A stretch of 48,467 nt of DNA from an uncultured Ectothiorhodospiraceae bacterium (lineage in GTDB: Bacteria; Pseudomonadota; Gammaproteobacteria; UBA9214), in contig CAMYJI010000014.1 of assembly GCA_947258545.1 (NCBI GenBank), positions 1-48,467 on the forward strand, written 5' to 3'. Both the position numbers and the translations under genes were made by a program. This document shows, piece after piece, positions 16,759-27,191 of the stretch. Below the pieces are notes generated by a model that was not told where the DNA came from, ran no database searches, and worked only from the letters and a program-made list of their open reading frames with translations. Numbering within the stretch: the stretch's first letter is position 1; every line of letters begins with the position of its first letter.

Positions 16759-18173
16759 GACGGTAGCCCCTGCGTCGTAGCGACGGTATCCCGGGATGCT
16801 TCATGCCAGGGGGCCTTGCGCCTGACTGCCGGCCAGACCGGGCTGTCGATGGTCAGCACCAGCTGTCGAGCCAGTTCCACCATGCCCGTATAGCCGGCAT
16901 AGCCGAATTCCCGTTCCTGGTTGATATCCAGGAACGGGATACGCGCCTTGAGCGCCGTGTACATGTTACGGCCGCCGGCAATCAATACGTCCACGTTGTT
17001 GTCGCGCACGATGTTGATCAGGGCACGCGGATTGCCGTCCTCGATCATTACTGCATCCTGCCCCATCAGTTCGCGGATGCGTGCCTTGTCCTCTTCCGTG
17101 GATTTCTTCGTTCCGGTAGCCACGACCTCCATGCCCAGGTCCTGCAATGCGGCAATGACCGACCAGGACTTGACGCCACCGGTATAGAGCAGCGCTTTCC
17201 TGCCACTGAGCCGTTCTCGCCATGGCGCCAGCTGTTGATCGATACCGGCCTCCTCGCGCGCAATCAATGCTTCCGTCCGCGAAGTCAGGTCGGGGTCGTT
17301 GATCAGTCGCGAAAAATCACGCAACGCCTGCGAAACATCGCGCACGCCGTAGAAACTTCCCTCGAACCAGGGCGTTGAAAAGGCCTCTTCCAGCTTGCGG
17401 GCAACGTTGATCATCGCCTTGGAGCAGACCATCATGTTGACCTCGGCACGGTGCATGGTCTGCACCTCGCGAAAGCGCGCATCGCCGGACAGCGTGCAAA
17501 GCACGCGCAGTCCGAGCTCGTCGAGCAGCGGCAAAACGTGCCAGAATTCGCCGGCGATGTTGTACTCGCCGATCAGGTTGATGTCATGAACCGTAATGCC
17601 GTCACGATTTACTGCCTCGGGCAGCGGATCGGGTTCGCGCGTGCCGCATACATATTTGACCATCGCCTCGCCGGCGATCCGGTTTCCCAGGTTCTTGGTG
17701 CCGTAAAAACCGGCGGCGTCGACCGGGACCACCGGCGTATCCCAGCGCTCTGCGGCTGCCTTGCAGACGGCCTCGACATCGTCACCGACCAGTGCCGGCA
17801 CGCAGGTGTTGTAGACAAACACCGCGGCAGGCCGGTAGCTGTCGACGGCCTGCCTGATGGAATGAAACAGGCGCTTCTCGCCGCGACCCATGATCACGTC
17901 CTGCTCGGTCAGGTCGGTTGTCATGCCGATCCGGAACAGGCGTGTACCGCTGGAGCGTGTACCGCGGTTGTCCCAGGAACTGCCCGCGCAGGCAATGGGG
18001 CCGTGCACTATGTGCGCGACATCGGCGATGGGCAGCAACGCAATCTGTGCACCGTCAAATGCACAGCCGCCAGCCGTGGCACCGGGTTTGGGCTTGGCAC
18101 AGCCCGATTTGGACTTTTTGTTGTGCGCGCATGCCGGCTCGTCCAGCAGTTCGGCAATATCCTTCTGCTTCAT
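16755..18173 (-). CDS. nifE: NifE, FeMo-co assembly scaffold alpha subunit
   Basis: A 472-residue protein of the nitrogenase alpha family. Cluster-ligand motifs: an N-terminal [35 protein letters not shown], and [16 protein letters not shown]. It lacks the nitrogenase HGYDGF stretch, as expected for NifE. First gene of the nifENX operon, behind a sigma-54 promoter (18215-18229) and a NifA site (18274-18289). Confidence 0.97.
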   Translation of the reverse strand: MKQKDIAELLDEPACAHNKKSKSGCAKPKPGATAGGCAFDGAQIALLPIADVAHIVHGPIACAGSSWDNRGTRSSGTRLFRIGMTTDLTEQDVIMGRGEKRLFHSIRQAVDSYRPAAVFVYNTCVPALVGDDVEAVCKAAAERWDTPVVPVDAAGFYGTKNLGNRIAGEAMVKYVCGTREPDPLPEAVNRDGITVHDINLIGEYNIAGEFWHVLPLLDELGLRVLCTLSGDARFREVQTMHRAEVNMMVCSKAMINVARKLEEAFSTPWFEGSFYGVRDVSQALRDFSRLINDPDLTSRTEALIAREEAGIDQQLAPWRERLSGRKALLYTGGVKSWSVIAALQDLGMEVVATGTKKSTEEDKARIRELMGQDAVMIEDGNPRALINIVRDNNVDVLIAGGRNMYTALKARIPFLDINQEREFGYAGYTGMVELARQLVLTIDSPVWPAVRRKAPWHEASRDTVATTQGLPS

Positions 18174-18214
18174 GTCACGACACCATTTTCGGGTAGTTGC
18201 ATACAGCTACCACA

Positions 18215-18229
18215 GCAAACCCTGTGCCA
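18215..18229 (-). promoter_or_regulatory. sigma-54 promoter of nifENX operon
   Basis: The minus strand reads TGGCACAGGGTTTGC, an exact TGGCAC-N5-TTGC match, about 42 bases before the nifE start. Confidence 0.9.
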
Positions 18230-18273
18230 CTTCACACACGCCTGATTTACATGTAATTTCCGGCAGAATTCAG

Positions 18274-18289
18274 TGTCGCGTTTGCGACA
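18274..18289. promoter_or_regulatory. NifA upstream activator site of nifE
   Basis: TGTCGCGTTTGCGACA is TGT-N10-ACA with strong dyad symmetry. It is about 78 bases upstream of the expected nifE transcription start. Confidence 0.8.
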
Positions 18290-18327
18290 ATACCGACATC
18301 ATGAGGGGTCTGGAACGCTACAGCCGG

Positions 18328-19275
18328 TCAGACTGCATAGGGACGCCGCTCCCAGCGCTGCAGGACCTCGAGGTCCCTGGCCGGGATATAGTCATATGCA
18401 CCGGTCTGGTCACGCAGTACGGCTTCCGCCAATGCATAGTTGGCGGACTTGTGGCTCAGCATGATGAAGTACCAGGCAAATGGATAACCCAGTTCACGGT
18501 CGTAGTCATGAATGGCATTGGCCAGTTCCGCGCCCTGCAGTGATCCCCCCGGCGGCAGAACGGGCAGTTCGCCCGAGAAGGTGCTGACAGGCCTGGCGGT
18601 AAAGTGCGACTCACTGTCGCTATCGGTGTAATGCTGCAACACCAGGACCCAGTACCGGCAGAAAGGACCGGTCTCGGAAGCGCTGCTGTGTGACCAGTCC
18701 GTGAAGAATCGTTGCAGGCCGTCTTTTCCATGACCGGCGTTACCGATCTCCTCCAGTAATTTTCTGACCGGAGTGATTCGCCGGAAAATATAGCGGGCCT
18801 TGCCGACGGGTTCCGGTTCCAGGCGTGGATAGTCGAGGGGGTCAATGAATTCTTCCAGGCTGTCCGGGAACCAGTCCGGATCTACCAGGGGCCGATCGAG
18901 GACCTCCTGAAGTTCTTCTATTTCCAGCTGGATGAAATCCTCGGCACCTTCCCCGCAGGGCGCAGTTAAATAGTGGGTCTTGCCTGCCAGCCGCGTCGCA
19001 AAATAGCCTTTGCCCAGGTATTTTGCGATCAACTCGTCCACGTCACCGCCGGATTCCCGCTCGGCCCAGAGCGTGATGTTGTCGCTGACCGGCTGATAGG
19101 CGCCATCGATAACACCGCCCAGGCGGTGCCAGTTCCCGCGCGTCAGCACCCGACTCAGGGCGGCCCCGGGCACTAGCTCCTGCAGTCTGCGTGTGAGTGC
19201 ATCGAGACCCGGTTCGACGTCCACCTCGTTGCACAGACGGGCGAGCTGGTCGGTATTGGCAAGCAGGGTTTCCAT
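18328..19275 (-). CDS. nif-cluster protein of unknown function (after LRV)
   Basis: A 315-residue soluble protein that starts METLLANTDQLARLCNEVDV. The middle holds repeated acidic, proline-rich turns (DWFPDSLEEFIDPLDYP), then a basic helix with RRITPVRKLLEEIG and a Trp-rich end (YPFAWYFIMLSHKS; RWERRPYAV). No catalytic or metal motif is evident. It ends the nifHDK transcript, just before the nifE promoter, where A. vinelandii also has uncharacterised reading frames. I cannot name the family. Confidence 0.75.
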   Translation of the reverse strand: METLLANTDQLARLCNEVDVEPGLDALTRRLQELVPGAALSRVLTRGNWHRLGGVIDGAYQPVSDNITLWAERESGGDVDELIAKYLGKGYFATRLAGKTHYLTAPCGEGAEDFIQLEIEELQEVLDRPLVDPDWFPDSLEEFIDPLDYPRLEPEPVGKARYIFRRITPVRKLLEEIGNAGHGKDGLQRFFTDWSHSSASETGPFCRYWVLVLQHYTDSDSESHFTARPVSTFSGELPVLPPGGSLQGAELANAIHDYDRELGYPFAWYFIMLSHKSANYALAEAVLRDQTGAYDYIPARDLEVLQRWERRPYAV

Positions 19276-19276
19276 G

Positions 19277-20035
19277 CTACCCCCCCCGGGACGATGCCAG
19301 GCGTTCCTGCACGCAGGCCCGCACGTCCTCGTCTTCGTCCTCGAGCAATGTCTCCAGATCGGCCAGCGGGGCACGCTGGCATGCCGTCAGCCGGACCCGC
19401 CAGTCCCTGTCATGCAACAACGGCGCAAGTGACTCTTCATCGATACGCTCGGCAACAACCCGGCGCACCTCTTCAGCGCCGTCATTACACATCAGGCCCA
19501 GGCTCTCTACCGGCAGGCGGGCTGCTACGGTCTTGCGCACTTCGCGATCGGCATCGGTAATCATGCGGAACAGGCGACCGGTTTTCATCCGCCGTGCCAC
19601 GTACTGGCGCACCATGTAATCCTCATCGTTCACCAGCTGTTCCAGCTGGTCCGGCGGCAACCGGTCAGCAACCGTAATCCTGACCTCGCGGTCCGGGTCA
19701 CCCGCAAGCGCGCCTAGCGCGCTTACCGGGAGCCGGTAGGCCAGCACACGACGCACCACTTCATCCGGGTCGTCAAGCATCTGCAGCAAACGCTGCTGGG
19801 AAAGATAGCGGGCGGCAATGGCGCGCCGCTCCCAGAATTCGTCGCCGGCATAAATCTCCGCCAGGTCCGGATTGAATTTGAAAAAGCGCGCGATCTGGCG
19901 CCCGCTCATGGCGCGCACACAAACATCTCCGGGGTTGCATCGCCCGCGCTGCAACCTGTCCTTGCGGTGAGGGCAGGTGGAACAATCCGCTTTTGGCGTT
20001 ACATCACTGTCTTCCGGCATAAATCTGGCATTCAT
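19277..20035 (-). CDS. LRV protein with N-terminal [4Fe-4S] domain
   Basis: A 252-residue leucine-rich-repeat-variant protein. The N-terminus has four cysteines (CSTCPHRKDRLQRGRCNPGDV followed by Cys, two residues apart in the first pair) that bind a [4Fe-4S] cluster in the A. vinelandii relative. The rest is a superhelix of ~24-residue repeats of the LRV type (RRVLAYRLPVSALGALAGDP; KTVAARLPVESLGLMCNDG; PDREVRITVADRLPPDQLEQ). The gene overlaps its upstream neighbour by 4 bases. The A. vinelandii protein is encoded in the same nif neighbourhood; function unknown. Confidence 0.92.
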   Translation of the reverse strand: MNARFMPEDSDVTPKADCSTCPHRKDRLQRGRCNPGDVCVRAMSGRQIARFFKFNPDLAEIYAGDEFWERRAIAARYLSQQRLLQMLDDPDEVVRRVLAYRLPVSALGALAGDPDREVRITVADRLPPDQLEQLVNDEDYMVRQYVARRMKTGRLFRMITDADREVRKTVAARLPVESLGLMCNDGAEEVRRVVAERIDEESLAPLLHDRDWRVRLTACQRAPLADLETLLEDEDEDVRACVQERLASSRGG

Positions 20036-20301
20036 TGTTCTTCTTCAATCTCGGCGAGCACGACACCAGTGGCCACTTCCGCGTTTTGCGTAAAGCAGAG
20101 GCAATGGTTTCGACTGTCGATCAGGTAGAGATTGAACGCCGGGTATTCGAGCAGGGGGCTGGCCGCGACGACGTCATCGTCCATACAATAAGTAAAATGA
20201 ATATCGGGGAACCGGCTACGCAGCCTGTCCACTACCGTTGAAGATATCGGCTCCGCGGCAGCCAGCTCACCAATGCGGTCCAGTTGTTCCCCGGTGATCA
20301 C
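20032..20301 (-). CDS. small nif-associated protein
   Basis: An ~89-residue protein starting with GTG at 20301 (GTGA overlap with the nifY stop): ITGEQLDRIGELAAAEPIS, then RFPDIHFTYCMDDDVVAASP, FNLYLIDSRNHCLCFTQN and ATGVVLAEI. The beta-rich pattern with two cysteines in the CLCF segment recurs in nif clusters as a DUF (I believe DUF6129, not certain). It sits between nifY and the LRV gene. Confidence 0.78.
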   Translation of the reverse strand: MITGEQLDRIGELAAAEPISSTVVDRLRSRFPDIHFTYCMDDDVVAASPLLEYPAFNLYLIDSRNHCLCFTQNAEVATGVVLAEIEEEQ

Positions 20302-21020
20302 GCGCGCCCACCCTCCCGTTCCGGCTCGTCCAGGCCAAAGCGCACCCGTTCTTCCGCCGACACGCCCATCACCTTGGCCAGCCACGGTGGTGCACCCTTG
20401 CTGATAACCTGTTGCAATGCAGCGACTTCCGCGCTGGCGGAACCGCCGTCGGGCTTCTTGATCGGGTGAGCGCCGGTTCGCACCACCTTGGCGGCTGCCG
20501 GACCGCCAATGGATGCGACGAACAGGATCTGGCAGTCATCAATCAGCGATGCACGATAACCGTTTTTATCATCGCCCGCCTGCGCATCATCTGTTTCACG
20601 TATGTCGATCAGACGATATTCGGCAGCCGAGACCTGGTAGACCAGAAAGCGTTTGCAGGAGCCGAAATGCCCGTCCAGCATTTCACCGGTGTTCGATGCA
20701 CATGCAACACAGATGCTGTTCGGCATGTCCCCTTCGTTGTACGGTGCAGTTTCCGGTAACGGTTCCGCCTGGACATCCGTTTCGCCCTTGAGGCAGGCGA
20801 GCGCCGCCTTGAGTGACTTGCTGTCGGTATCGGCTAGTTTACCGCCCGCGGCCGACTTGAGGGACTTGACGGTCAGCCCGGCAAGCTTCTTCGCAGTCGG
20901 CGGCAGCCCGACCGCGTCATCAAGGATATTCAGCAGGCGCGCTGCGTCGCTATCCGGCAGTTCACGCACCGCCAGCGCGATCCGCAGGGCTATTTCCTTA
21001 CTTATGGGTCTGGCTATCAT
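20298..21020 (-). CDS. nifY: NifY, nitrogenase cofactor-insertion protein
   Basis: A 240-residue two-domain protein. Residues 1 to about 90 form the helical NafY/NifY N-terminal domain (LRIALAVRELPDSDAARLLN). From about 100 to 215 is a NifX-like cofactor domain (ICVACASNTGEMLDGHFGSC, then RFLVYQVSAAEYRLIDIRET). Members hold apo-MoFe protein or FeMo-co during insertion. It sits downstream of nifT and a ferredoxin gene, as in A. vinelandii. Confidence 0.92.
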   Translation of the reverse strand: MIARPISKEIALRIALAVRELPDSDAARLLNILDDAVGLPPTAKKLAGLTVKSLKSAAGGKLADTDSKSLKAALACLKGETDVQAEPLPETAPYNEGDMPNSICVACASNTGEMLDGHFGSCKRFLVYQVSAAEYRLIDIRETDDAQAGDDKNGYRASLIDDCQILFVASIGGPAAAKVVRTGAHPIKKPDGGSASAEVAALQQVISKGAPPWLAKVMGVSAEERVRFGLDEPEREGGRA

Positions 21021-21131
21021 CTGTTACTCCACGTGTGTGTACCCGGCCAGCGGCACGAAGATACCCGTGCGTCCCGGTCCATGCCGGAAATGCCGCTGTT
21101 GGAGCACCGCATGTTGCGTGAAAAATCCGTA

Positions 21132-21326
21132 TCACGCCGGGACGATGCAATCGTCCTCCATGCAGACGTCCAGGCACTGCGGTACGTCAAATTCCCCTTC
21201 GCACTCGGTACAGGTATCGGCTTCGATCATGTAGACGCCCTTGAACGGCTTGATCGACTTGGTCGGGCAAACAGGTTCACAATCACCGCAGGCGGTGCAG
21301 ATGTCTTTTACAATAGCTAGTGCCAT
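21132..21326 (-). CDS. 2[4Fe-4S] ferredoxin after nifT
   Basis: A 64-residue bacterial ferredoxin with the two cluster motifs CTACGDCEPVCP and CTECEGEFDVPQCLDVC. The longer spacing in the second motif is that of the FdxN/Alvin type. Located between nifT and nifY, so it is expressed with the nitrogenase structural genes and may donate electrons to NifH or act in cluster maturation. Confidence 0.93.
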   Translation of the reverse strand: MALAIVKDICTACGDCEPVCPTKSIKPFKGVYMIEADTCTECEGEFDVPQCLDVCMEDDCIVPA

Positions 21327-21351
21327 GACAGGCCTCCTTGATTAACTGGAT

Positions 21352-21564
21352 TCAGGCGCGTTTAAAACGCAGCGTGGTGGGAAACGACGGCCTTGGACTG
21401 ATGGGGTCGATGTAATATTTAGACCCGTCGGTCAGCTCGACCTCGCCACCCCACTCCGCCTCGGTATCCATTTCCACCGAGGCGATCTCGTCCTCCTGGT
21501 CCTTCTTGGCGATATAGAACAGGAGGCCACCATCGTCTTTCACGCGTATCATCACATTGGGCAT
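21352..21564 (-). CDS. nifT: NifT/FixU
   Basis: A 70-residue protein with the family pattern MIRVKDDGGLLFYIAKKDQE, a central WGGEVELTDGSKYYID and a basic end LRFKRA. NifT follows nifK in many diazotrophs; deletion has little effect and its role is unknown. Confidence 0.95.
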   Translation of the reverse strand: MPNVMIRVKDDGGLLFYIAKKDQEDEIASVEMDTEAEWGGEVELTDGSKYYIDPISPRPSFPTTLRFKRA

Positions 21565-21641
21565 CGATTACTTCCTCGCTTCTATCGCCGTGCGACCGTT
21601 CGGGTGTGTGCCTGAAGCCAACCCGTTCCGGTACCCGACGG

Positions 21642-21668
21642 GACGGCGCCGCAGCCTACGGCGCCGTC
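21642..21668 (-). terminator. strong hairpin between nifK and nifT
   Basis: GACGGCGCCG (21642-21651) and CGGCGCCGTC (21659-21668) form a 10-bp stem with a 7-base loop starting 6 bases after the nifK stop. No T-run follows, so it is more likely an mRNA-stabilising or attenuating structure than a full terminator. Confidence 0.55.
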
Positions 21669-21674
21669 CTGCGC

Positions 21675-23246
21675 TTAACGAATCAGGTCGTAGTTGTAGT
21701 CAGTGGTTGCCATACCGCGGGTCTCCTCGTCGAGCCGCTCCAGCACCGCATTCACCAGGGTCTTGAGCATGTAGATCGCACCCTCGTAACCCAGCGTGGT
21801 GTCGCGATGCATATGATGTCGGTCGAAGATCGGGAAACCGATGCGGATCAGCGGCACTTCGAACTCCTTGCCCTTGTGCAGGGTATCGCGCTGTATGAAC
21901 TTGCCGTACGAGTTGCCGATCATGAAATCCGGCTTGTTGGTGAACATCAGCGAACGGAAATGCCACAGGTCCTTGCCGGTATGGACTTCACTGTTCTGGC
22001 CATAGGGCGACTCGGACAACATCTTTTCCATCGCCTTTTTCCAGCGCTTGTTGGCGTGGTTGCACAACACGTGGATCGGCTCCGCGCCCATCTCCATCAG
22101 GAAGCGGGTCATGCCGAGCACGAAGTCAGCGTCGCCGTACAGGCCGAATTTCTTGCCATGCAGCCAGGCGTGGCTGTCGGTCATCATGTCCACCAGGATG
22201 CCACGCTCACGCGCCAGTGATTCCGGAATCGGCTTGCCGGTCAGTTCGGATACCTTCATCAGGAAATCATCCGTCGCCTCCAGACCCATGGGGATGGTCA
22301 CATCGGTAGCCGGCTGCTTCCAGGTGTTCTTGGTGAATTTGCGACTCTTTACCGACTGCCAGGGCTGCAAATACAGCGTATCGATGGCATTCGGCGCATC
22401 CTTGACCTCTTCGATGGACGTACCGCCATCATACATGCGGTACTCGCCGTCAGCGGGGGTATCCAGCACATCGGTCGGGTCGCAAAGCAGGCTGTAATCC
22501 ACACCCATTTCATCCAGCATGCGCTTCATGACCCGGTAGTTACCGAGGTAGGTCTCGAAGCCGGGAACGATGTTGAGCTTGCCGTTACTGCCCACCTCCT
22601 TGTCTTCCATGTGATTGAGGGTGAAGTAACGCTGGATACCTTCGAACATATTGTCCCAGCCGGTGGTATGGGAACCGACAAAGCTCGGTGTGTGAGCGAA
22701 CGGCGTCGGGAATTCCTCCTCGATATGGCCCTCCTTCTTGGCGTTGCCAATGAAGGCATTGAGGTCATCGCCGATGACCTCGGCCATGCAGGTGGTGGAA
22801 ACCGCGATCATCTCGGGCTTGTACAGCGCCTTGGCGTTTTCCAGGCCGGCGAACATGTTTTTCTGGCCGCCGAATACCGCCGCATCCTCGGTCATGGAAT
22901 CGGATACGCAGGCGATCGGCTCCTTGAAGTGACGGTTAAAGTAGGTACGGAAGTAGGCCACGCAACCTTGTGATCCGTGTACATAGGGCAGGGTTTTCTC
23001 AAAGCCCAGGGCACACAGCACCGCGCCCAGCGGCTGGCAGGCCTTGGCCGGATTGACGGTCAGGGCCTCACGGTTGAAATTGAGGTCCTTGTATTCTTCC
23101 GTGGTGGTCCACTGGAAGACCTCTTCGATCTTTTCCTGAGGATGCTTCTCCTCGAACATTTCCTGCTTGTTCTTCAGCGTGTCCTTGTACTCGTCCTGTC
23201 GAAACAGCGGATAACTGGGTTTAATGTCTTCAACTGCCTGGCTCAT
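21675..23246 (-). CDS. nifK: NifK, MoFe protein beta subunit
   Basis: A 523-residue nitrogenase beta chain. Seen: NPAKACQPLGAVLCALGFEK and HGSQGCVAYFRTYFNRHFKE (P-cluster Cys), then TTCMAEVIGDDLNAF (third P-cluster Cys and Ser region), and a C-terminal YGKFIQRDTLHKG. With NifD it forms the alpha2-beta2 MoFe protein that reduces N2. Third gene of the nifH operon; a hairpin lies on each side of it. Confidence 0.98.
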   Translation of the reverse strand: MSQAVEDIKPSYPLFRQDEYKDTLKNKQEMFEEKHPQEKIEEVFQWTTTEEYKDLNFNREALTVNPAKACQPLGAVLCALGFEKTLPYVHGSQGCVAYFRTYFNRHFKEPIACVSDSMTEDAAVFGGQKNMFAGLENAKALYKPEMIAVSTTCMAEVIGDDLNAFIGNAKKEGHIEEEFPTPFAHTPSFVGSHTTGWDNMFEGIQRYFTLNHMEDKEVGSNGKLNIVPGFETYLGNYRVMKRMLDEMGVDYSLLCDPTDVLDTPADGEYRMYDGGTSIEEVKDAPNAIDTLYLQPWQSVKSRKFTKNTWKQPATDVTIPMGLEATDDFLMKVSELTGKPIPESLARERGILVDMMTDSHAWLHGKKFGLYGDADFVLGMTRFLMEMGAEPIHVLCNHANKRWKKAMEKMLSESPYGQNSEVHTGKDLWHFRSLMFTNKPDFMIGNSYGKFIQRDTLHKGKEFEVPLIRIGFPIFDRHHMHRDTTLGYEGAIYMLKTLVNAVLERLDEETRGMATTDYNYDLIR

Positions 23247-23311
23247 GATGGTTCTCCTCCCGCGCCACTAATCCGTGAACTAACGGGTCAGATAAATGAT
23301 GACTTCCTCGT

Positions 23312-23341
23312 GTCGTGCACCTGCCTGAACAGGTGCACGAC
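23312..23341 (-). other. hairpin in nifD-nifK spacer
   Basis: GTCGTGCACCTG (23312-23323) pairs with CAGGTGCACGAC (23330-23341): 12 bp with a 6-base loop. It lies just after the nifD stop. Such structures often adjust stability or relative levels of nif transcripts (inference). Confidence 0.6.
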
Positions 23342-23353
23342 CCAGCTTCGTTA

Positions 23354-24835
23354 TCAGGCGCCGACGGCGGCGGCCTCGGCCTCCTCACCCTGCTTCAGCC
23401 AGGGTGCCTGGATCTTGCTCCAGCAGGGATTGTTTAGCGTCATGTCCATGTCACGGGCAAAGATGGCGAAGCCGTCATAGCCGTGATAGGGGCCCGAATA
23501 ATCCCAGGAATGCATCTGGCGGAAGGGAATGCCCATCTTCTGGAAGATGTACTTTTCCTTGATGCCGGAACCGATCAGGTCGGGCTTGACTTTCTTGACG
23601 AATTCCTCGAATTCGTAACCGGTCACGTCATCGTAGATCAGAGTGGCATTGCCCATCTCCTTGATGGTGCGGTCGTAGTCGTCGTTATGCGCGAACTCGT
23701 AACCCGTGCCGACCACTTCCATGCCGAGGTCCTCGTAGGCACCGATGACGTGCCGCGGTCGCAGGCCGCCGACATACAGCATCACCCGCTTGCCCTCGAG
23801 ACGCGGACGGTACCTGGCGATGACGGCCTCATATTCGGCCCGGTACCGCTCGATCACCTTCTCCGCTTTGGCCTGTATGCTCTCGTCGAAGAATGCAGCA
23901 ATCTTGCGCAGCGATTCTGCAATCTTGGTCGGCCCGAAGAAGTTGTATTCCAGCCACGGAATTCCGTACTTCTCTTCCATGTGGCGGGAGATGTAGTTCA
24001 TGGACCGGTAGCAGTGCAGCAGGTTGAGTTTAGCCCTGGGCGTGTTCTCCATTTCCGCCAGGGTGCCGTCTCCGGACCACTGGGCAATGACCCGTAGCCC
24101 CATCTCTTCCAGCAGGGTGCGGGACGACCAGGCATCGCCACCGATGTTGTAGTCGCCGATGATGGTGACGTCGTAAGGCGTACTCTCGAAGCTGGTGTCG
24201 CTGTCACGGTTGCCGAGCACCCAGTCGCGCACGGCATCGTTGGCGATGTGGTGACCCAGGGACTGTGACACGCCGCGGAAACCCTCGCAGCGCACCGGCA
24301 CCACGGGCTTCTCGATTTCCTTGGCATTCTTTTTCGATACCGCCTCGATATCGTCGCCGATGAGACCGATCGGGCACTCGGACTGAACGGTAATGCCCTT
24401 GTTCAGCGGGAACAACTCATCGATTTCCTTGATGATCTTGTCCAGTTTCTTGTCGCCGCCGAACACGATGTCCTTTTCCTGGAAATCGGAGGTAAAGTTC
24501 ATGGTACCGAACGTGTTGACGCCGGTGGTGCCCACGTAATAGTTGCGGCGGCCGGCACGGGAGTACTGACCGCAGCCGACAGGCCCGTGGGAAATATGGA
24601 TCATGTCCTTGATCGGACCCCAGACCACCCCCTTGGAGCCGGCATAGGCGCAGCCGCGAATGGTCATTACACCCGGCAGCGACTTGCGGTTGGACGTGAT
24701 GCACTTCTTGGACTGTTCGACCTCGTGGTCATTGACCGTAAGGTGCTTGGCACGGTCCTTCTGGGCTTTCTCCGGATACACCTCGAGCACCTCCTGGATG
24801 AGGGCCTCGGTGTCTTCACGTGTCATGGTTGACAT
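23354..24835 (-). CDS. nifD: NifD, MoFe protein alpha subunit
   Basis: A 493-residue nitrogenase alpha chain. P-cluster region: [16 protein letters not shown] and [20 protein letters not shown]. FeMo-co ligands: the Cys in [16 protein letters not shown] and the His in [17 protein letters not shown]. The start at 24835 has AAGGAG 8 bases upstream. The gene follows nifH with a hairpin in between. Confidence 0.98.
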   Translation of the reverse strand: MSTMTREDTEALIQEVLEVYPEKAQKDRAKHLTVNDHEVEQSKKCITSNRKSLPGVMTIRGCAYAGSKGVVWGPIKDMIHISHGPVGCGQYSRAGRRNYYVGTTGVNTFGTMNFTSDFQEKDIVFGGDKKLDKIIKEIDELFPLNKGITVQSECPIGLIGDDIEAVSKKNAKEIEKPVVPVRCEGFRGVSQSLGHHIANDAVRDWVLGNRDSDTSFESTPYDVTIIGDYNIGGDAWSSRTLLEEMGLRVIAQWSGDGTLAEMENTPRAKLNLLHCYRSMNYISRHMEEKYGIPWLEYNFFGPTKIAESLRKIAAFFDESIQAKAEKVIERYRAEYEAVIARYRPRLEGKRVMLYVGGLRPRHVIGAYEDLGMEVVGTGYEFAHNDDYDRTIKEMGNATLIYDDVTGYEFEEFVKKVKPDLIGSGIKEKYIFQKMGIPFRQMHSWDYSGPYHGYDGFAIFARDMDMTLNNPCWSKIQAPWLKQGEEAEAAAVGA

Positions 24836-24900
24836 AACTGTCTCCTTCTCCTGCCACCACTAATCCGTGGATGCACAGGTTGTGAAAAAAACGTTCAGAC

Positions 24901-24922
24901 GATGCCGGCCGTGGCCGGCATC
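24901..24922 (-). other. hairpin in nifH-nifD spacer
   Basis: GATGCCGGCC and GGCCGGCATC form a perfect 10-bp palindrome with only a GT centre. On the minus strand a run of seven T follows 9 bases later. This can act as an attenuator or 3' stabiliser that lets nifH mRNA exceed nifDK mRNA, as is typical for nif operons. Confidence 0.6.
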
Positions 24923-24933
24923 ATCCTGTTGAT

Positions 24934-25926
<993 letters not shown>

Positions 25927-26002
25927 CTACTGTTTCCGTGAAATTAAAAATACCTTGCCCGGCCTGCGCCCGCGGTCGCATTCACTACAAATTCGCGACA
26001 AG

Positions 26003-26018
26003 TGTATGGATGCGAACA
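26003..26018. promoter_or_regulatory. NifA upstream activator site, nifH side
   Basis: TGTATGGATGCGAACA fits TGT-N10-ACA, about 130 bases upstream of the expected nifH transcription start. Confidence 0.65.
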
Positions 26019-26166
26019 GACAATTCGCGCGACCAGTCTTGCCTGTTAAACCGCTGTTGATACCGCAACTGCACACGACATTACCCGGTCAAGATAACCA
26101 GCTTGCATCTGCTGTCGTGTATCCCTCCCGGCAATGCAGATAGAGAACAATTCGCCGACACCTGTC

Positions 26167-26182
26167 TGTCGCGAAGCCGACA
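26167..26182. promoter_or_regulatory. NifA upstream activator site, SIR2-operon side
   Basis: TGTCGCGAAGCCGACA fits TGT-N10-ACA. It lies about 62 bases upstream of the plus-strand -24 element at 26244, so it most likely drives the SIR2-like operon, perhaps helping nifH as well. Confidence 0.75.
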
Positions 26183-26243
26183 AATTCCACCCTTGTCGAA
26201 CATGCCTCCCTGTAAGCTGTTCATTCGACTGCCGTAAATATTT

Positions 26244-26258
26244 GGCCCGTCTCTTGCA
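26244..26258 (+). promoter_or_regulatory. sigma-54 promoter of SIR2-hemerythrin-Bfr operon
   Basis: TGGCCCGTCTCTTGC keeps the GG and GC ten bases apart and the TTGC -12 box. It points right towards the gene at 26295, divergent from the nifH promoter. Confidence 0.78.
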
Positions 26259-26294
26259 GTCATACCGGCATGCATGCCTATGGAGTATGAGGAA

Positions 26295-27188
26295 ATGACA
26301 GACACAAGCCTGCTGGATCTGATCGAGGGCGTTCGCAACGGCAGTATCGTGCCCTACCTGGGACCGGGCGTACTGGAGAGCGTAACCCGTACTGACAGCG
26401 GAGAACGCATGCCCGCCGACAGTGACAGCCTGATCATGGCCATGAACAACGGCAAGGCCATGGCGCCACGCCTGATGTATGAATTCCCGCGTGCCGCAAT
26501 GGACGTAGAACTCAAGCGCGGGCGTTCTGCCGTGACGAGATTTCTTGACGCCACCTACGGGGCAGCAGAATGGACACGTGCCCCGCTGCATGACTGGCTT
26601 GCCGGTGTCATACCGCCTTATGTAATCGATATCAACCGTGATACCCAGTTGCAGGACAGTTACAGCAATACGCCACACACCCTGATCCGGGGCATCGCCC
26701 GCGTCGGTGGCACCGACTACCGGTTCCGGATTCACCACTACGACGGAAGCAGGTATTCAGCGAATGAAATCGACCAGGCCGAGGTTGATACTGCCCTGCC
26801 GGTGCTGTTCAAGCCGATGGGCAGCCCGCTTCCGGATGCTACGTACATCGCATCGGATGCCGACTATGTGGATTACATTACCGAGCTGATGGGCGGTTTT
26901 GCCATCCCGGATTTCCTCAAGACCTACCGCAAGGACAAACAGTACCTGTTCCTGGGAATCCGCATGACGCGAGACACGGAACGCATGGTGTTATCCGACA
27001 TGATCTACGCATCCGGTTCACCGGCCGGCTGGGCACTGATCGCCGACCCGAGCGACAAGGAGCGCCGCTTCTGCAAGCGGCAGAATATCCGGATTATCGA
27101 GGCCGACATCGGAGAACTGCTGGCTGCCGCAGGACTCGCAGGCCGGACAATCTCCGGAAGCAATGCCCTGCAGGATGTCGGTTGCTGA
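26295..27188 (+). CDS. SIR2-like nif-associated protein
   Basis: A ~297-residue protein with SIR2-like features: a nucleotide-loop-like IVPYLGPGVLE at the start, YVIDINRDTQLQDSY in the middle, VLFKPMGSPLPDATYIAS and DADYVDYITELM near the C-terminal third, and YLFLGIRMTRDTERMVLSDM. This order (PYLGPGV, INRDxxLQ, KPMGS, LFLG) is that of SIR2_2-type domains in bacterial proteins of unknown function. Canonical sirtuin His and NAD residues are not clear. Relatives lie next to nifH in other diazotrophs. The start at 26295 is preferred; ATG 26274 is possible. First gene of a sigma-54-driven operon. Confidence 0.8.
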   Translation: MTDTSLLDLIEGVRNGSIVPYLGPGVLESVTRTDSGERMPADSDSLIMAMNNGKAMAPRLMYEFPRAAMDVELKRGRSAVTRFLDATYGAAEWTRAPLHDWLAGVIPPYVIDINRDTQLQDSYSNTPHTLIRGIARVGGTDYRFRIHHYDGSRYSANEIDQAEVDTALPVLFKPMGSPLPDATYIASDADYVDYITELMGGFAIPDFLKTYRKDKQYLFLGIRMTRDTERMVLSDMIYASGSPAGWALIADPSDKERRFCKRQNIRIIEADIGELLAAAGLAGRTISGSNALQDVGC

Positions 27189-27191
27189 GCG

